Origin: CAZIHO01 sp964538875
GTDB taxonomy: Bacteria; Pseudomonadota; Gammaproteobacteria; Chromatiales; Chromatiaceae
Direction of reading: 5' to 3'
NCBI GenBank assembly: GCA_964538875.1
Contig: CAZIHO010000011.1
Span: 1 to 45,925, forward strand
Length of the DNA: 45,925 nucleotides
In this document: positions 1 to 7,853 of the stretch, in pieces
Layout of the letters: every line of letters starts with the position of its first letter
Position numbering within the stretch: the first letter of the stretch is position 1
Position numbers and translations under genes: made by a program
The notes under the pieces: model-generated
Databases searched by the model: none
Told to the model about the DNA's origin: nothing
What the model saw: the letters and a program-made list of their open reading frames with translations, nothing else

Positions 1-81
1 TTTCAAGCAGTTGCCTGCTTGAAACTGGCGGGGTATCCCTACCCCGCACGGGCACTTTGAATTTTTTAAGGTGCCCTTAAA
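1..81. repeat. Cluster of stacked palindromes upstream of the carbonic anhydrase gene
   Basis: Seen directly: a perfect 10-bp stem (1-10 with 15-24, loop TTGC), a perfect 8-bp stem (28-35 with 40-47, loop TCCC), and two mutually exclusive stems sharing the same bases: GGGCAC 50-55 with GTGCCC 71-76, or TTTAAGG 65-71 with CCTTAAA 75-81. A T6 run (62-67) lies between. The set could be the end of an upstream transcript or a structured leader. The remaining bases to 258 hold no gene I can support; an AT-rich patch at 85-115 could carry a promoter, but no good hexamer pair is visible. Confidence 0.6.
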
Positions 82-258
82 TAGCTCATAAGATAAAAAT
101 ATTCGCAAAAGAAATGAGCCCGCATTTTGGTCATGACCGGCGCGGCCCTGGCCGGGGACGACGACGAGCCGACCAACTTGACGGGCTGGTCTTGATCCCA
201 TCCAATGGAACCCGCCGCGCCGGCCAAAGATCCGCGGCCCATCCAACAGGGGAACTTC

Positions 259-1326
259 GTGGGCATTCATCGCAAACCCATCCAGGAACGCATCGACTGG
301 CTGTTCCACTTGGCGGACCGGCAGGCCGAAGAGTTGCGGGATCCGGAGGCGTGGCTGGCCCGCCAGCGCTACCTAGCGGAGCATCCCACCGCCATCGCGG
401 TGTTCAAGTGCATGGACGGCCGCATCAATATCCCGGTGGCGACCAACACGCCCACCGGCATTCTGATGCCGTTTCGCAACCTCGGGGGGCGCTTCGACTT
501 GGGTTGGCCTCACTTGGGTGAGGTGTTGGCCCATTTCGTGTCCGGCCAGGTCAGCCAGGGGCGGCGGGTGCTGTTCCTGATTACGTACCATTATTCCAAG
601 GGTTCCGCGCAGCGGGGCTGCGCCGGATTTCATTACGATACCGGCGCCGCCATCCAGCACACCTATGAGATCCGGGTCCAAATGGAGCAAATCTTTGGGC
701 GCGGCCACGGCACCTGTTATCCCCTGGTGTGCGGCTTTGAGACCGACGAGGACGCCCTGATTCTGCATGGCGCCGGCGATCAACGACTCAACCTGGCCGA
801 GCTGGCCCCCGGCGACTCCTTGGAGGCACACCTGGCAGCCTTGCTGCCAGATATGCCGATGCAAATGCGGATGGACCTACTCCCGCTATTGCAGGGTAAT
901 CTGGACCACATCGCCAGCGTACGAGCCCAGGCGCGCCTAGGCACCCGGGAACTGGACATCGAACACCGGGAATGGGTGATTTGCCTGGGACGGGGCTTTG
1001 ACTTCCTGCATACCCCCAACGTGGCCCTGATCGTGGGTCCCTTCAGCCCCAACCTGGACGACCCCGTCGACCGGGCCGCGGGAATCATCTGGGCCAACAT
1101 GGTGGCGGGCCGTATTCCGGACGACGGCTTTTTGCTGCTGGCGTCGGTGCCCTACGAGGAAATCGGCATGGACCGGGCCCGGGCGGAACTCAAGTCCCGC
1201 TTCTTGGCCCAGTTCGCCGCCCAGGTGGTCAGGCAGTCCCATCCGGAATTAGCAGAGCGTATGTTTGTACGCACCGCGGTACTGGATTGGCGCTCCCGGA
1301 CCCTGGAACCCATTGACACGGATTGA
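259..1326 (+). CDS. CsoSCA-like (epsilon/beta-fold) carbonic anhydrase, not carboxysome-linked here
   Basis: Probable zinc carbonic anhydrase interconverting CO2 and bicarbonate. Counting from the GTG at 259, the beta-CA metal/dyad motif CMDGR gives Cys51, Asp53 and Arg55. His111 and Cys121 in a segment starting YHYS and ending GCAG supply the other two ligands. The H-x9-C spacing and the following segment (CGFETDEDA) resemble carboxysome shell carbonic anhydrase (CsoSCA) rather than classical beta-CA, where H and C are three apart. At 355 residues it is much shorter than CsoSCA (about 500), lacking the N-terminal region. No carboxysome genes lie nearby. Start: GTG 259 has AGGGG six bases upstream; the in-frame ATG at 205 (373 aa) has no Shine-Dalgarno. 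It converges on the next gene with 13 bp between stops. The family call rests on motif resemblance read by eye. Confidence 0.6.
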   Translation: MGIHRKPIQERIDWLFHLADRQAEELRDPEAWLARQRYLAEHPTAIAVFKCMDGRINIPVATNTPTGILMPFRNLGGRFDLGWPHLGEVLAHFVSGQVSQGRRVLFLITYHYSKGSAQRGCAGFHYDTGAAIQHTYEIRVQMEQIFGRGHGTCYPLVCGFETDEDALILHGAGDQRLNLAELAPGDSLEAHLAALLPDMPMQMRMDLLPLLQGNLDHIASVRAQARLGTRELDIEHREWVICLGRGFDFLHTPNVALIVGPFSPNLDDPVDRAAGIIWANMVAGRIPDDGFLLLASVPYEEIGMDRARAELKSRFLAQFAAQVVRQSHPELAERMFVRTAVLDWRSRTLEPIDTD

Positions 1327-1339
1327 GCCCGGCCAGACC

Positions 1340-2106
1340 CTATCCCGTCTGGCCCAGGTCGAAGCGGCGTGGGATGAATGCCTGGGGTGTGTCCAGCCGG
1401 AATTGCTTGTCATGAATAGTGGCCAGATACAGCCCCTGGTCCAACACCTGTTGCCGCAATTCCTTGCTGCCCTGGACACAGGCCAACATACCGTACAAGG
1501 CCTTATCCCGGTGCTCCGGAAATAGGGCCGGGAATTTCTCCAGCAGATTCATGAGTTGCTGGATGGCCCGCTGATCCAGGTGGCTCTTGACCTCCACCAG
1601 GAAGGCACTATTAACCGTGCCATTGGCATAGGCCAACAGGTCGATTTCCACTTCGTCGGTGGCGGTGATGACCTTGACCCGGGGCGACACCACGGTCATG
1701 CCGAAGCGTTCCCGCAGCAGTTTTTCCATGGACGGCAGGGCCAGGCCCTCGGTGAAGCTGCCGAATTTGTTACCCAGGCCCCCCAACTGGCGGCCCAGTT
1801 CTTTGAGGCGGCGGTCCAGGTCCTGGCCGCTTTCCTTGAGGCGGCGGTCCACCTCTTGACCGCTTTCCTTGAGCAGACGCTGAGTNNNNNNNNNNNNNNN
1901 NNNNNNNNNNNNNNNNNNNNNNNNNNNNNNNNNNNNNNNNNNNNNNNNNNNNNNNNNNNNNNNNNNNNNNNNNNNNNNNNNNNNNCCTGGAAGCGCTGCT
2001 CAGCTTCCTGGAAGCGCTGCTCTGCCGACCGGCTGTTGGCCTTGATGAGGCGGTCGGTTTCCGCGAATAGGGCCCAGATCTCTTCGGCGCTCAGGGGTTG
2101 ATTCAT
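1340..2106 (-). CDS. Coiled-coil PD-(D/E)XK nuclease-like protein (DUF3782 type), interrupted by assembly gap
   Basis: The N-terminus (MNQPLSAEEIW) starts at 2106 with GAGG about nine bases upstream. The middle is a charged coiled coil of repeated AEQRFQE and DRRLKESGQ units. The C-terminal domain begins near GRQLGGLGNKFG and contains VEID and VEVK, which fit the PD-(D/E)XK nuclease core. Proteins of this kind are common in Chromatiales and cyanobacteria as uncharacterised putative nucleases; the role is unknown. The 100-N gap (1886-1985) falls inside the coiled coil, so the true length and reading frame across the gap cannot be read. Both ends are open and compatible with one gene, so I treat it as a single intact gene of uncertain length. 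Confidence 0.7.
1886..1985. other. Assembly gap (100 N)
   Basis: Exactly 100 N, the conventional placeholder for a gap of unknown size. Tandem repeats flank it: 33-bp units (11 codons) on the left between about 1803 and 1870, and a 21-bp unit repeated at 1986-2027 on the right. This suggests the assembler broke in a repetitive coiled-coil coding stretch. Confidence 0.98.
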
Positions 2107-2188
2107 GGCGGGTTGCCTCGATGCAATGCAATCCAACTCCTTTCTAGTATAGCGCCGGTGATCCTCCCCCAACTAAAGGGCATCACTC

Positions 2189-3148
2189 CTAGGCAAAGGC
2201 CAGGAACAGGGCAAACCAGTTCTGGGGGTCGCTCCAGCGCCGGGGGCGGACAAAGCCGGCCTGTTCCAGCAGTTGGGCGAAATCCTCGGCGCGCCACTTG
2301 TAAGAGTTTTCGGTATGGATGCGGGCACGGGCGGCGAAGGCCCGGCCGCCGCCAGGCCAGGTCACCTGGGCGTACCGCGCCGCTTCCAGATGCATTTCAA
2401 TGCGGGAATGGTCCGGGTTGAACAGGGCCAGGTGGCGCCAATCCTGGACCTGGAAATCGGTGCCGGCCAGCCGGTTCAGGCGCGGCAACAGGTTGCGGTT
2501 GAAAGCGGCGGTGACGCCCAGGGGGTCGTCGTAGGCGGATTCCAGGATCTGTGTGGGCTTGACCAGATCGACGCCAATCAATAAGGCGCCGCCCTGGCAG
2601 GCGCTATGGGCCTGGCGGAGGAAGGTGAGGGCCTCGGCGGGGGTGAAGTTGCCGATGCTGGAACCTGGGTAGAACAGGGTGCGGGGGCCATCCCCCAGCA
2701 GGTCCGGCAGCTCCAGGCGCGACGAGAAGTCCAGGCCGAGGCCCAGTACATCCAGGTGCGGATGCCGGTGTTGCAGGTTGTCCAGGGACTCCCGCAAATA
2801 GGCCACGGAAATGTCCACCGCCAGGTAGCGGCGTACCCCCAGGGCGTCGAACAGGCGCTCCGCCTTCTCGCAATTGCCGGCGCCCAGGTCCACTAGGGTG
2901 TCCACCGGCCCCAGGGCGGCGGCCAGGGCGTCCAGTTCCTGGTTGAAGATGGCCGCCTCGGTGCGGGTCAGATAATACTCGGGCAGTTCGGTGATGGCGG
3001 CGAACAGGCGGGAGCCCAGGGCGTCGTACAGATATTTAGGCGCCACCCGGGCAACGGGTTCCAGCAGGCCGGCCAGCAAGTCGGCGCGGATGGCGTCCGG
3101 GTCGTCCTGGGCGATTTGCAGCAGACGGGGCGTTCTGGCGGCGGTCAT
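2189..3148 (-). CDS. egtD: L-histidine N-alpha-methyltransferase (hercynine synthase)
   Basis: SAM-dependent trimethylation of histidine to hercynine, the first step of ergothioneine synthesis. The 319-aa length fits EgtD. The SAM site VDLGAGNCEKA is at 86-96. Residues matching the histidine-binding set of mycobacterial EgtD are visible: Tyr41, Tyr58 or 59, Gly162 and Asn167 (in GSSIGNF), Tyr206, and Glu280 and Ser282 (in TENSYKW). The substrate is therefore probably histidine itself. The ATG at 3146-3148 overlaps the stop of the ATP-grasp gene (ATGA), which indicates translational coupling. Neither egtB nor another sulfur-inserting enzyme is in the window, so ergothioneine as end product is not shown. 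Confidence 0.9.
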   Translation of the reverse strand: MTAARTPRLLQIAQDDPDAIRADLLAGLLEPVARVAPKYLYDALGSRLFAAITELPEYYLTRTEAAIFNQELDALAAALGPVDTLVDLGAGNCEKAERLFDALGVRRYLAVDISVAYLRESLDNLQHRHPHLDVLGLGLDFSSRLELPDLLGDGPRTLFYPGSSIGNFTPAEALTFLRQAHSACQGGALLIGVDLVKPTQILESAYDDPLGVTAAFNRNLLPRLNRLAGTDFQVQDWRHLALFNPDHSRIEMHLEAARYAQVTWPGGGRAFAARARIHTENSYKWRAEDFAQLLEQAGFVRPRRWSDPQNWFALFLAFA

Positions 3149-4491
3149 GGGGAAGGCTCCAGGGTCAGGGCCGGCAGGGGGCCGGTGGGGAAGGTTTCGG
3201 CCAGGGGCTCGGCGTAGGGCGCCTGCCAGCCCAGGATGTCGCTGGCGGTCTGGCAGCGGCGGCGCAGGTCCCGGGCGTCCCGCCCGCCCAGGTGCAGGAT
3301 GCCGTGCCGATAGCTGCCGAGCCACTTGAAGTCCCGGGCGATTTGGCCGGCGCTCTTGGGAAAGGGGAACAGCAGGGCATCCGGAAACTGGCGGGCCAAT
3401 GCTTGGCGGCGCCCGGCGCTGGGTTGGGCCGGACAAGCGCCGGGGTCGAAGGCGCGATACACGAAGCTGGCGGCCTGGCCGGCGCTGGGTGCCTGGCGGG
3501 GCAGGTGGGCCGGATCCCGGCCAAAGGCCAGTTCCAGGGCGATCCGGTGCAGGTCGATGCCCTCCACCCGCAGGTAAAGGTCCGAGAACTGGGCCGCCAT
3601 GCGCGGGTTGAATTCGATGGCAGTGAGCTGCTGCCGGGCTGGGTCGTAAAAGAATTCCAGGTTGAACAGGCCGTGGCTGAAGCCCACCGCGCCCAGGAAG
3701 CGGCGCGCCAGATCCTCGGCCTGGGCGCGGCCCCGGGTCGGAAGGGCGCAGGGATAGTCGAAGCGCATGAACGCCTGGGTGCCGGGGTACATGACCGACT
3801 CCACCACCCCCAGGAAGCGGACCTGGCCGTCGAACACATAGCCATCCAAGTTGTATTGGGTTCCTTCGCAGGGCTGCTCCAGCAACATGCGCAGGGCGCT
3901 GCCCGCTTCCGGCAGCCGCCGCCGGACCACCCGGTCGAACGGCGCCAGCAGGCGCCGGATCAGCCAGCGCTCCCAGACATTGAAGGCCAGCAGGGCGGAC
4001 AGTTGTCCCCGGTCCCGTACCTGGCGGGCCAGAATGGAGAAAGCAGCCTTGACTGGCTTGACGAACACCGGGTAGGGGATGCCCTCGGGAATCGGCTCTC
4101 CCAGACGCCAGTCCAGGGCCTGGAACGGGGGATTCTGCTCCGGTGCCAGGGTTTGCAACAGACGCCGGGCGTGCAGCTTGTGTTGGCAGGCCAGCACCGC
4201 CGTCACCGGCGTGCCGGGCCAGCCCATGCGCTCCGCCAGCAGGGCGGCGGCCAGGGCTCCGTACTGCTCATGGTTGGAGGTGACCGCTTGCCAGCCCCGG
4301 CGCCGGGCCTGGGCCGCCAGTCCGGTGGCGAACCGCTCCAGGTCGAGGCCCAGCAGGCGCACATTGCTGGGGAAGCTGAACAGGTCGAAACCCGCGTCCC
4401 TGATGTCGAACGCCTGCTCCCAGCGGGCGAATCCCACCCGGTCCCAGTCATAGTTGAACAGCACCAGACAGGAGGGGGACACGGTGTTCAA
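3145..4491 (-). CDS. ATP-grasp ligase of unknown substrate
   Basis: About 448 aa with an ATP-grasp fold. The lysine-bearing strand is YPVFVKPVKAAFS, the central region has EGTQYNLDGYV, and the metal/ATP site is NLEFF followed by IEFNPRMA, as in carboxylate-amine ligases that activate a carboxylate as acyl phosphate. The N-terminal 100 residues form a Rossmann-like pre-ATP-grasp part. The substrate is not recognisable. It sits between arsM and egtD with 4-bp overlaps on both sides, so its substrate may be hercynine, a methylated arsenical or an amino acid partner (inference). Start: TTG at 4489-4491 overlaps the arsM stop (TTGA); no strong Shine-Dalgarno is visible and GTG at 4480-4482 is an alternative. 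Confidence 0.8.
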   Translation of the reverse strand: MNTVSPSCLVLFNYDWDRVGFARWEQAFDIRDAGFDLFSFPSNVRLLGLDLERFATGLAAQARRRGWQAVTSNHEQYGALAAALLAERMGWPGTPVTAVLACQHKLHARRLLQTLAPEQNPPFQALDWRLGEPIPEGIPYPVFVKPVKAAFSILARQVRDRGQLSALLAFNVWERWLIRRLLAPFDRVVRRRLPEAGSALRMLLEQPCEGTQYNLDGYVFDGQVRFLGVVESVMYPGTQAFMRFDYPCALPTRGRAQAEDLARRFLGAVGFSHGLFNLEFFYDPARQQLTAIEFNPRMAAQFSDLYLRVEGIDLHRIALELAFGRDPAHLPRQAPSAGQAASFVYRAFDPGACPAQPSAGRRQALARQFPDALLFPFPKSAGQIARDFKWLGSYRHGILHLGGRDARDLRRRCQTASDILGWQAPYAEPLAETFPTGPLPALTLEPSP

Positions 4492-5534
4492 CAGCAGCCG
4501 GTCTGGACGCCAATCCCCAGGGACTGGTCAAAGGGCATACGCCAGCCCCGGCCCGGAAAAATGCCCAGGTGCTGGGAGAAATCCCCGGCGAAGTCAAAAT
4601 GGTCCGCGAACCGGGACGCCGCCAGCAGCCGCCAGGTATTGCCGCACACTGGGGTGGGCCGGCCGGTGGTAAAGCTGAATTGCTTATCCAGCCGCCAGTG
4701 CTCCGGGTGCCCGGCGATGGTGCCCCGGTAGCTGACGCTTTGGCCGTAATCTTCCCCCGCGTCCTCCAGCCCCTCGACCTTGAACAGGCGCCAGGTGGCG
4801 GAAAAGTACTTGACCGGGCCCAGCTTGTCCGCTAGGTCCGGCTCCCGGACCGTCAGGGGCCGGTCCCTGACCAGACGCGGATCGGCGAAGCCGCTGGCCT
4901 GGGCCAGGCGGAGAAAGTCCTTCCAATAGAGGGCGCCGCCAAGGCATTCGCCGTATAGCACCGGGTCATCCCGGATTGCGGCCGGCACCCGCCGGTCCGC
5001 GTACACGTCAGAAAAATAGATTTCGCCGCCGGTTTTGAGCAGTTCCGCCGCGCCCCGCAGTACCGCGCCCTTGTCCGGCGACAGGTTGACCACGCAGTTG
5101 GACACCACCAGGTCGAAGCTGGCCGGCGCCAGGCCCAACTGATCCAGCCGCTCGATATAGCCCAGCAGGAATTCCGTGTTGGTCTCCGGATAGCCGAACG
5201 CGGTCCGGTGGTACTCCTGGTGGCGGCGGGCCACCGCCAACTGGGCTTCGGTCATATCCACCCCCACCACCCGCCCACCGGCGCCCACCAGTTGCGCCAG
5301 GGCGTACAGGTCCCGGCCGGAACCGCAGCCCAGGTCCAGCACCCGGCGGCCGCTCAGCAGTTCCGGACACACCAGGCCGCACCCGTAGTAACGGTCCAGC
5401 ACCTCGGGATGGATACGCGCCAGCAGAGGCTTGAGCCAGTCCGGCGTGCCGTCGCTGTCGCAACAGGCGGAGGTGCGCAGGTCACCCGTGGATTGCAATT
5501 GGTTGCCGTAATAGTCCTGAACCAGTTCGTGCAT
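4488..5534 (-). CDS. arsM: Arsenite methyltransferase, AS3MT type
   Basis: Transfers methyl groups from SAM to trivalent arsenic. The sequence follows the animal/bacterial AS3MT layout closely: an N-terminal DYYGNQLQ segment, RYYGCGLV, SAM loop VLDLGCGSGRD, VSNCVVNLSPDK and YGECLGGALYWK. Cysteines at about 24/25, 52, 147 and 197 keep the spacing of the four conserved catalytic cysteines of AS3MT (95 and 50 residues between the last three). The protein also ends in a Cys-Cys pair. Start ATG 5532-5534 has GAGGAG six bases upstream; the TTG at 5540 abuts that site and is less likely. First gene of the arsM/ATP-grasp/egtD set, 15 bp after the upstream oxidoreductase gene. No arsR or arsenite pump is seen nearby. 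Confidence 0.85.
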   Translation of the reverse strand: MHELVQDYYGNQLQSTGDLRTSACCDSDGTPDWLKPLLARIHPEVLDRYYGCGLVCPELLSGRRVLDLGCGSGRDLYALAQLVGAGGRVVGVDMTEAQLAVARRHQEYHRTAFGYPETNTEFLLGYIERLDQLGLAPASFDLVVSNCVVNLSPDKGAVLRGAAELLKTGGEIYFSDVYADRRVPAAIRDDPVLYGECLGGALYWKDFLRLAQASGFADPRLVRDRPLTVREPDLADKLGPVKYFSATWRLFKVEGLEDAGEDYGQSVSYRGTIAGHPEHWRLDKQFSFTTGRPTPVCGNTWRLLAASRFADHFDFAGDFSQHLGIFPGRGWRMPFDQSLGIGVQTGCC

Positions 5535-5549
5535 GAACAACTCCTCAAG

Positions 5550-7703
5550 TCACTGTGCGCCACGGCGCCATTGGTGAAACCGTTCCACCCAGGCCAACAG
5601 TCCCTGGGGCGCGTGGGCCCGTTTCCAGGCGCCGGCCACGTACTTGTTGGCCTCCGCCAGAGTGGGGTAGATATGAATGGTACCGAGAATCTTATTGAGA
5701 CCGATGCCCTGTTTCATGGCCAGCACATATTCGGCGATCAGGTCGCCGGCATGTTCGCCCACCAGGGTCACGCCCAAAATCCGGTCCTTGCCCGGCACCG
5801 TGAGTACCTTGACGAAGCCTTGGGTGGTGCCGTCCGCGATGGCCCGGTCCAGGTCCTCCAGATCGAAGCGGGTCACCTCGAAGGGGATGCCCTGGGCGCG
5901 GGCCTCCTGCTCGTTCAGGCCGACCCGGGCCACTTCCGGATCCAGGAAGGTACACCAGGGCATGATCCGGTAATCCACCTTGAATTTCTTGAACGGATCG
6001 AACAGCGCGTTGACCGCTGCGTACCAGGCTTGATGGGACGCGGCGTGGGTGAATTGATAGGGTCCCACCACGTCTCCGGCGGCCAGGATGTTGGGGAAAT
6101 TGGTTTGCAGAAACTCGTTGGTGTCCAGGGCGCGGGATGTGACTACGCCCAGTTCCTCCAGGCCAAACCCCTGTAGATTGGCGATCCGGCCCACCGCCAC
6201 CAGCACCTGGTCGAAGGGAATTCGGGTCTGGACGTCCCCATGGCCGACGACCAGGAAATGCTCGCCATTCTCCAGCAGGAACTGTTCGGCCCGGTGATTG
6301 ACCAGCACTCGCACCCCCTCGGCCCGGAACTTGGCCTCCACCAAGTCTGATACCTCCGGGTCCTCCCGGATCAGCAGCCGGGGCGCCATTTCTACCAGGG
6401 TTACCTGGGCGCCGAGCCGGGCGAACGCCTGGGTCAATTCGGCGCCGATGGGACCGCCGCCCAACACCAGCAGCCGGTCCGGCAATTCCCGCAGCTCCCA
6501 GAGGCTGTCCGAAGTCACATAGGGCACCTGGTCCAGGCCCGGAATCGGCGGTACCCAGGGCCGGGCGCCGGTGGCGATGACCAGGGCGCGGGCGCTGAGC
6601 CGTCGAATGGAGCCGTCGGCGGCGGTTACTTCTACCTCCCAAGGCGAGATCAGCCGGGCCCGGCCCGGCAGCACCTCCACCCCCAGTCCGGTGTAGCGTT
6701 CCACCGAATCATGGGGCGCCACCTGGTCCACGACCCGCCGCACCCGCGCCATGACCTCGGCGAAATCGACTTCGACGTTCACCGGCGGCCGGCAGCCGAA
6801 TTCCTCGGCACGCCGGACCTGGGCCAAGAACTTGGCGCCGCGCAGCAGCGCCTTGGACGGCACGCAGCCGGTATTGAGGCAGTCGCCGCCCATGGGTCCC
6901 TGCTCGATCAGCGTCACCTTGGCCTTGACGGCGGCGGCGATATAGGCAGTCACCAGGCCGGCGCTGCCGGCGCCGATCACCAGCAGATTGCGGTCGAAGC
7001 GCCGGGGCCGGGTCCACCCAGCATAGACTCGCCGCGCCCGCGCTGCGTCCAGCAGGCGCTTGGCCAGTAGGGGGAACAGCCCCAGCAGGACCAGGGAACC
7101 CAGCAACTGGGGCGATAGAATCCCGCCCAGGGACTCCAGCCGCGCCAGCTGGGTACCGGCGTTCACGTACACCAGGGTGGCGGGGAACATGCCCAATTGG
7201 CTCACCCAGTAGAAGCTGAGGGTGCGCATGGCGGTCAGGCCGAACGCCAGGTTGATGATGAAGAAGGGAATCACCGGCACCAGGCGCAGGCTAAACAGAT
7301 AAAAGACCCCTTCCCGGTGTACCCCGGCGTCGATGGCCTTGAGGCGCGGACCAAAATGGCCTGCCACCCAGTCCCGCAACACATAGCGGGCGCTCAAGAA
7401 CGCCAACGTCGCCCCCAGGCTAGAGGCGAAGGACACCAACAGGGTGCCCCAGCCTAGGCCGAAAATGGCACCACCAATCAGGGTCAAGAGCGCCGCGCCA
7501 GGCAGGGATACCGCCGTGACCAGCAAATACAGGCAAAAATAGATTCCGGCCGCCGCCAGTGGCTGGGCCTGCTGGAAGGCGGTGATGGCCTGCTGTTGGG
7601 ATTTGACGAACTCCAGGTTCAGGTAGCGGCCTAGGTCCAGGCCCAGATAGAGGGCGACCAGCGTCCCCAGCACCGCCAGGAGCAATATCTTTCGCCAGGG
7701 CAT
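5550..7703 (-). CDS. VTT-domain (TVP38/DedA-like) fused to MerA/Lpd-type disulfide oxidoreductase
   Basis: 717 aa. Residues 1-225 form a membrane domain of the VTT/TVP38 type (SLPGAALLTLIGGAIFG core, several hydrophobic segments). Residues 238-717 form a class I pyridine nucleotide-disulfide oxidoreductase: FAD site VIGAGSAGLV near 242, redox pair Cys275/Cys280 in GGDCLNTGCVPSK, NAD(P) site VLGGGPIGAEL, and a C-terminal dimerisation domain. It lacks the N-terminal HMA domain and the C-terminal Cys pair of true mercuric reductase, so Hg(II) reduction is unlikely. It probably moves electrons from NAD(P)H to a disulfide at the membrane. Such fusions occur in many proteobacteria without firm function. 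It lies 15 bp upstream of arsM on the same strand and may share its transcript. Confidence 0.85.
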   Translation of the reverse strand: MPWRKILLLAVLGTLVALYLGLDLGRYLNLEFVKSQQQAITAFQQAQPLAAAGIYFCLYLLVTAVSLPGAALLTLIGGAIFGLGWGTLLVSFASSLGATLAFLSARYVLRDWVAGHFGPRLKAIDAGVHREGVFYLFSLRLVPVIPFFIINLAFGLTAMRTLSFYWVSQLGMFPATLVYVNAGTQLARLESLGGILSPQLLGSLVLLGLFPLLAKRLLDAARARRVYAGWTRPRRFDRNLLVIGAGSAGLVTAYIAAAVKAKVTLIEQGPMGGDCLNTGCVPSKALLRGAKFLAQVRRAEEFGCRPPVNVEVDFAEVMARVRRVVDQVAPHDSVERYTGLGVEVLPGRARLISPWEVEVTAADGSIRRLSARALVIATGARPWVPPIPGLDQVPYVTSDSLWELRELPDRLLVLGGGPIGAELTQAFARLGAQVTLVEMAPRLLIREDPEVSDLVEAKFRAEGVRVLVNHRAEQFLLENGEHFLVVGHGDVQTRIPFDQVLVAVGRIANLQGFGLEELGVVTSRALDTNEFLQTNFPNILAAGDVVGPYQFTHAASHQAWYAAVNALFDPFKKFKVDYRIMPWCTFLDPEVARVGLNEQEARAQGIPFEVTRFDLEDLDRAIADGTTQGFVKVLTVPGKDRILGVTLVGEHAGDLIAEYVLAMKQGIGLNKILGTIHIYPTLAEANKYVAGAWKRAHAPQGLLAWVERFHQWRRGAQ

Positions 7704-7797
7704 GGGGATAGTCTCCGGTCACGACCGGCCTGGTCGTCCCTGGAATTGTGCCGGTTCGGTTCCAAGCTGACAAATGGGCCGGGAAGTGCCTGCTTCA

Positions 7798-7803
7798 TAT
7801 AAT
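7798..7803 (+). promoter_or_regulatory. Candidate -10 box (TATAAT) for the M50 protease gene
   Basis: A perfect TATAAT about 50 bp before the TTG start at 7854, in the 150-bp divergent gap between two transcription units. No good -35 is found at the standard distance (a CTGACA lies 25 bp upstream, too far), so support is weak. Confidence 0.3.
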
Positions 7804-7853
7804 GGTGCCGACCCGGCGGCCAATAACGGCATGACCTAACAGGAGCAAAGACC

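Noticed and set aside
3292..4731. Long plus-strand open frame (479 codons) antisense to the ATP-grasp and arsM genes
   Set aside because: It lies over two well-motivated genes on the other strand and has low-complexity Gly/Gln/Ala-rich sequence with no domain. Long antisense frames are expected at this GC content.
5208..6176. Plus-strand open frame (322 codons) over arsM and the oxidoreductase
   Set aside because: Antisense shadow of real genes, His/Gln/Gly-rich, no family motifs and no ribosome binding site.
5550..7703. Annotation as mercuric reductase
   Set aside because: The HMA domain and C-terminal cysteine pair needed for Hg(II) are absent and an unrelated VTT membrane domain is present.
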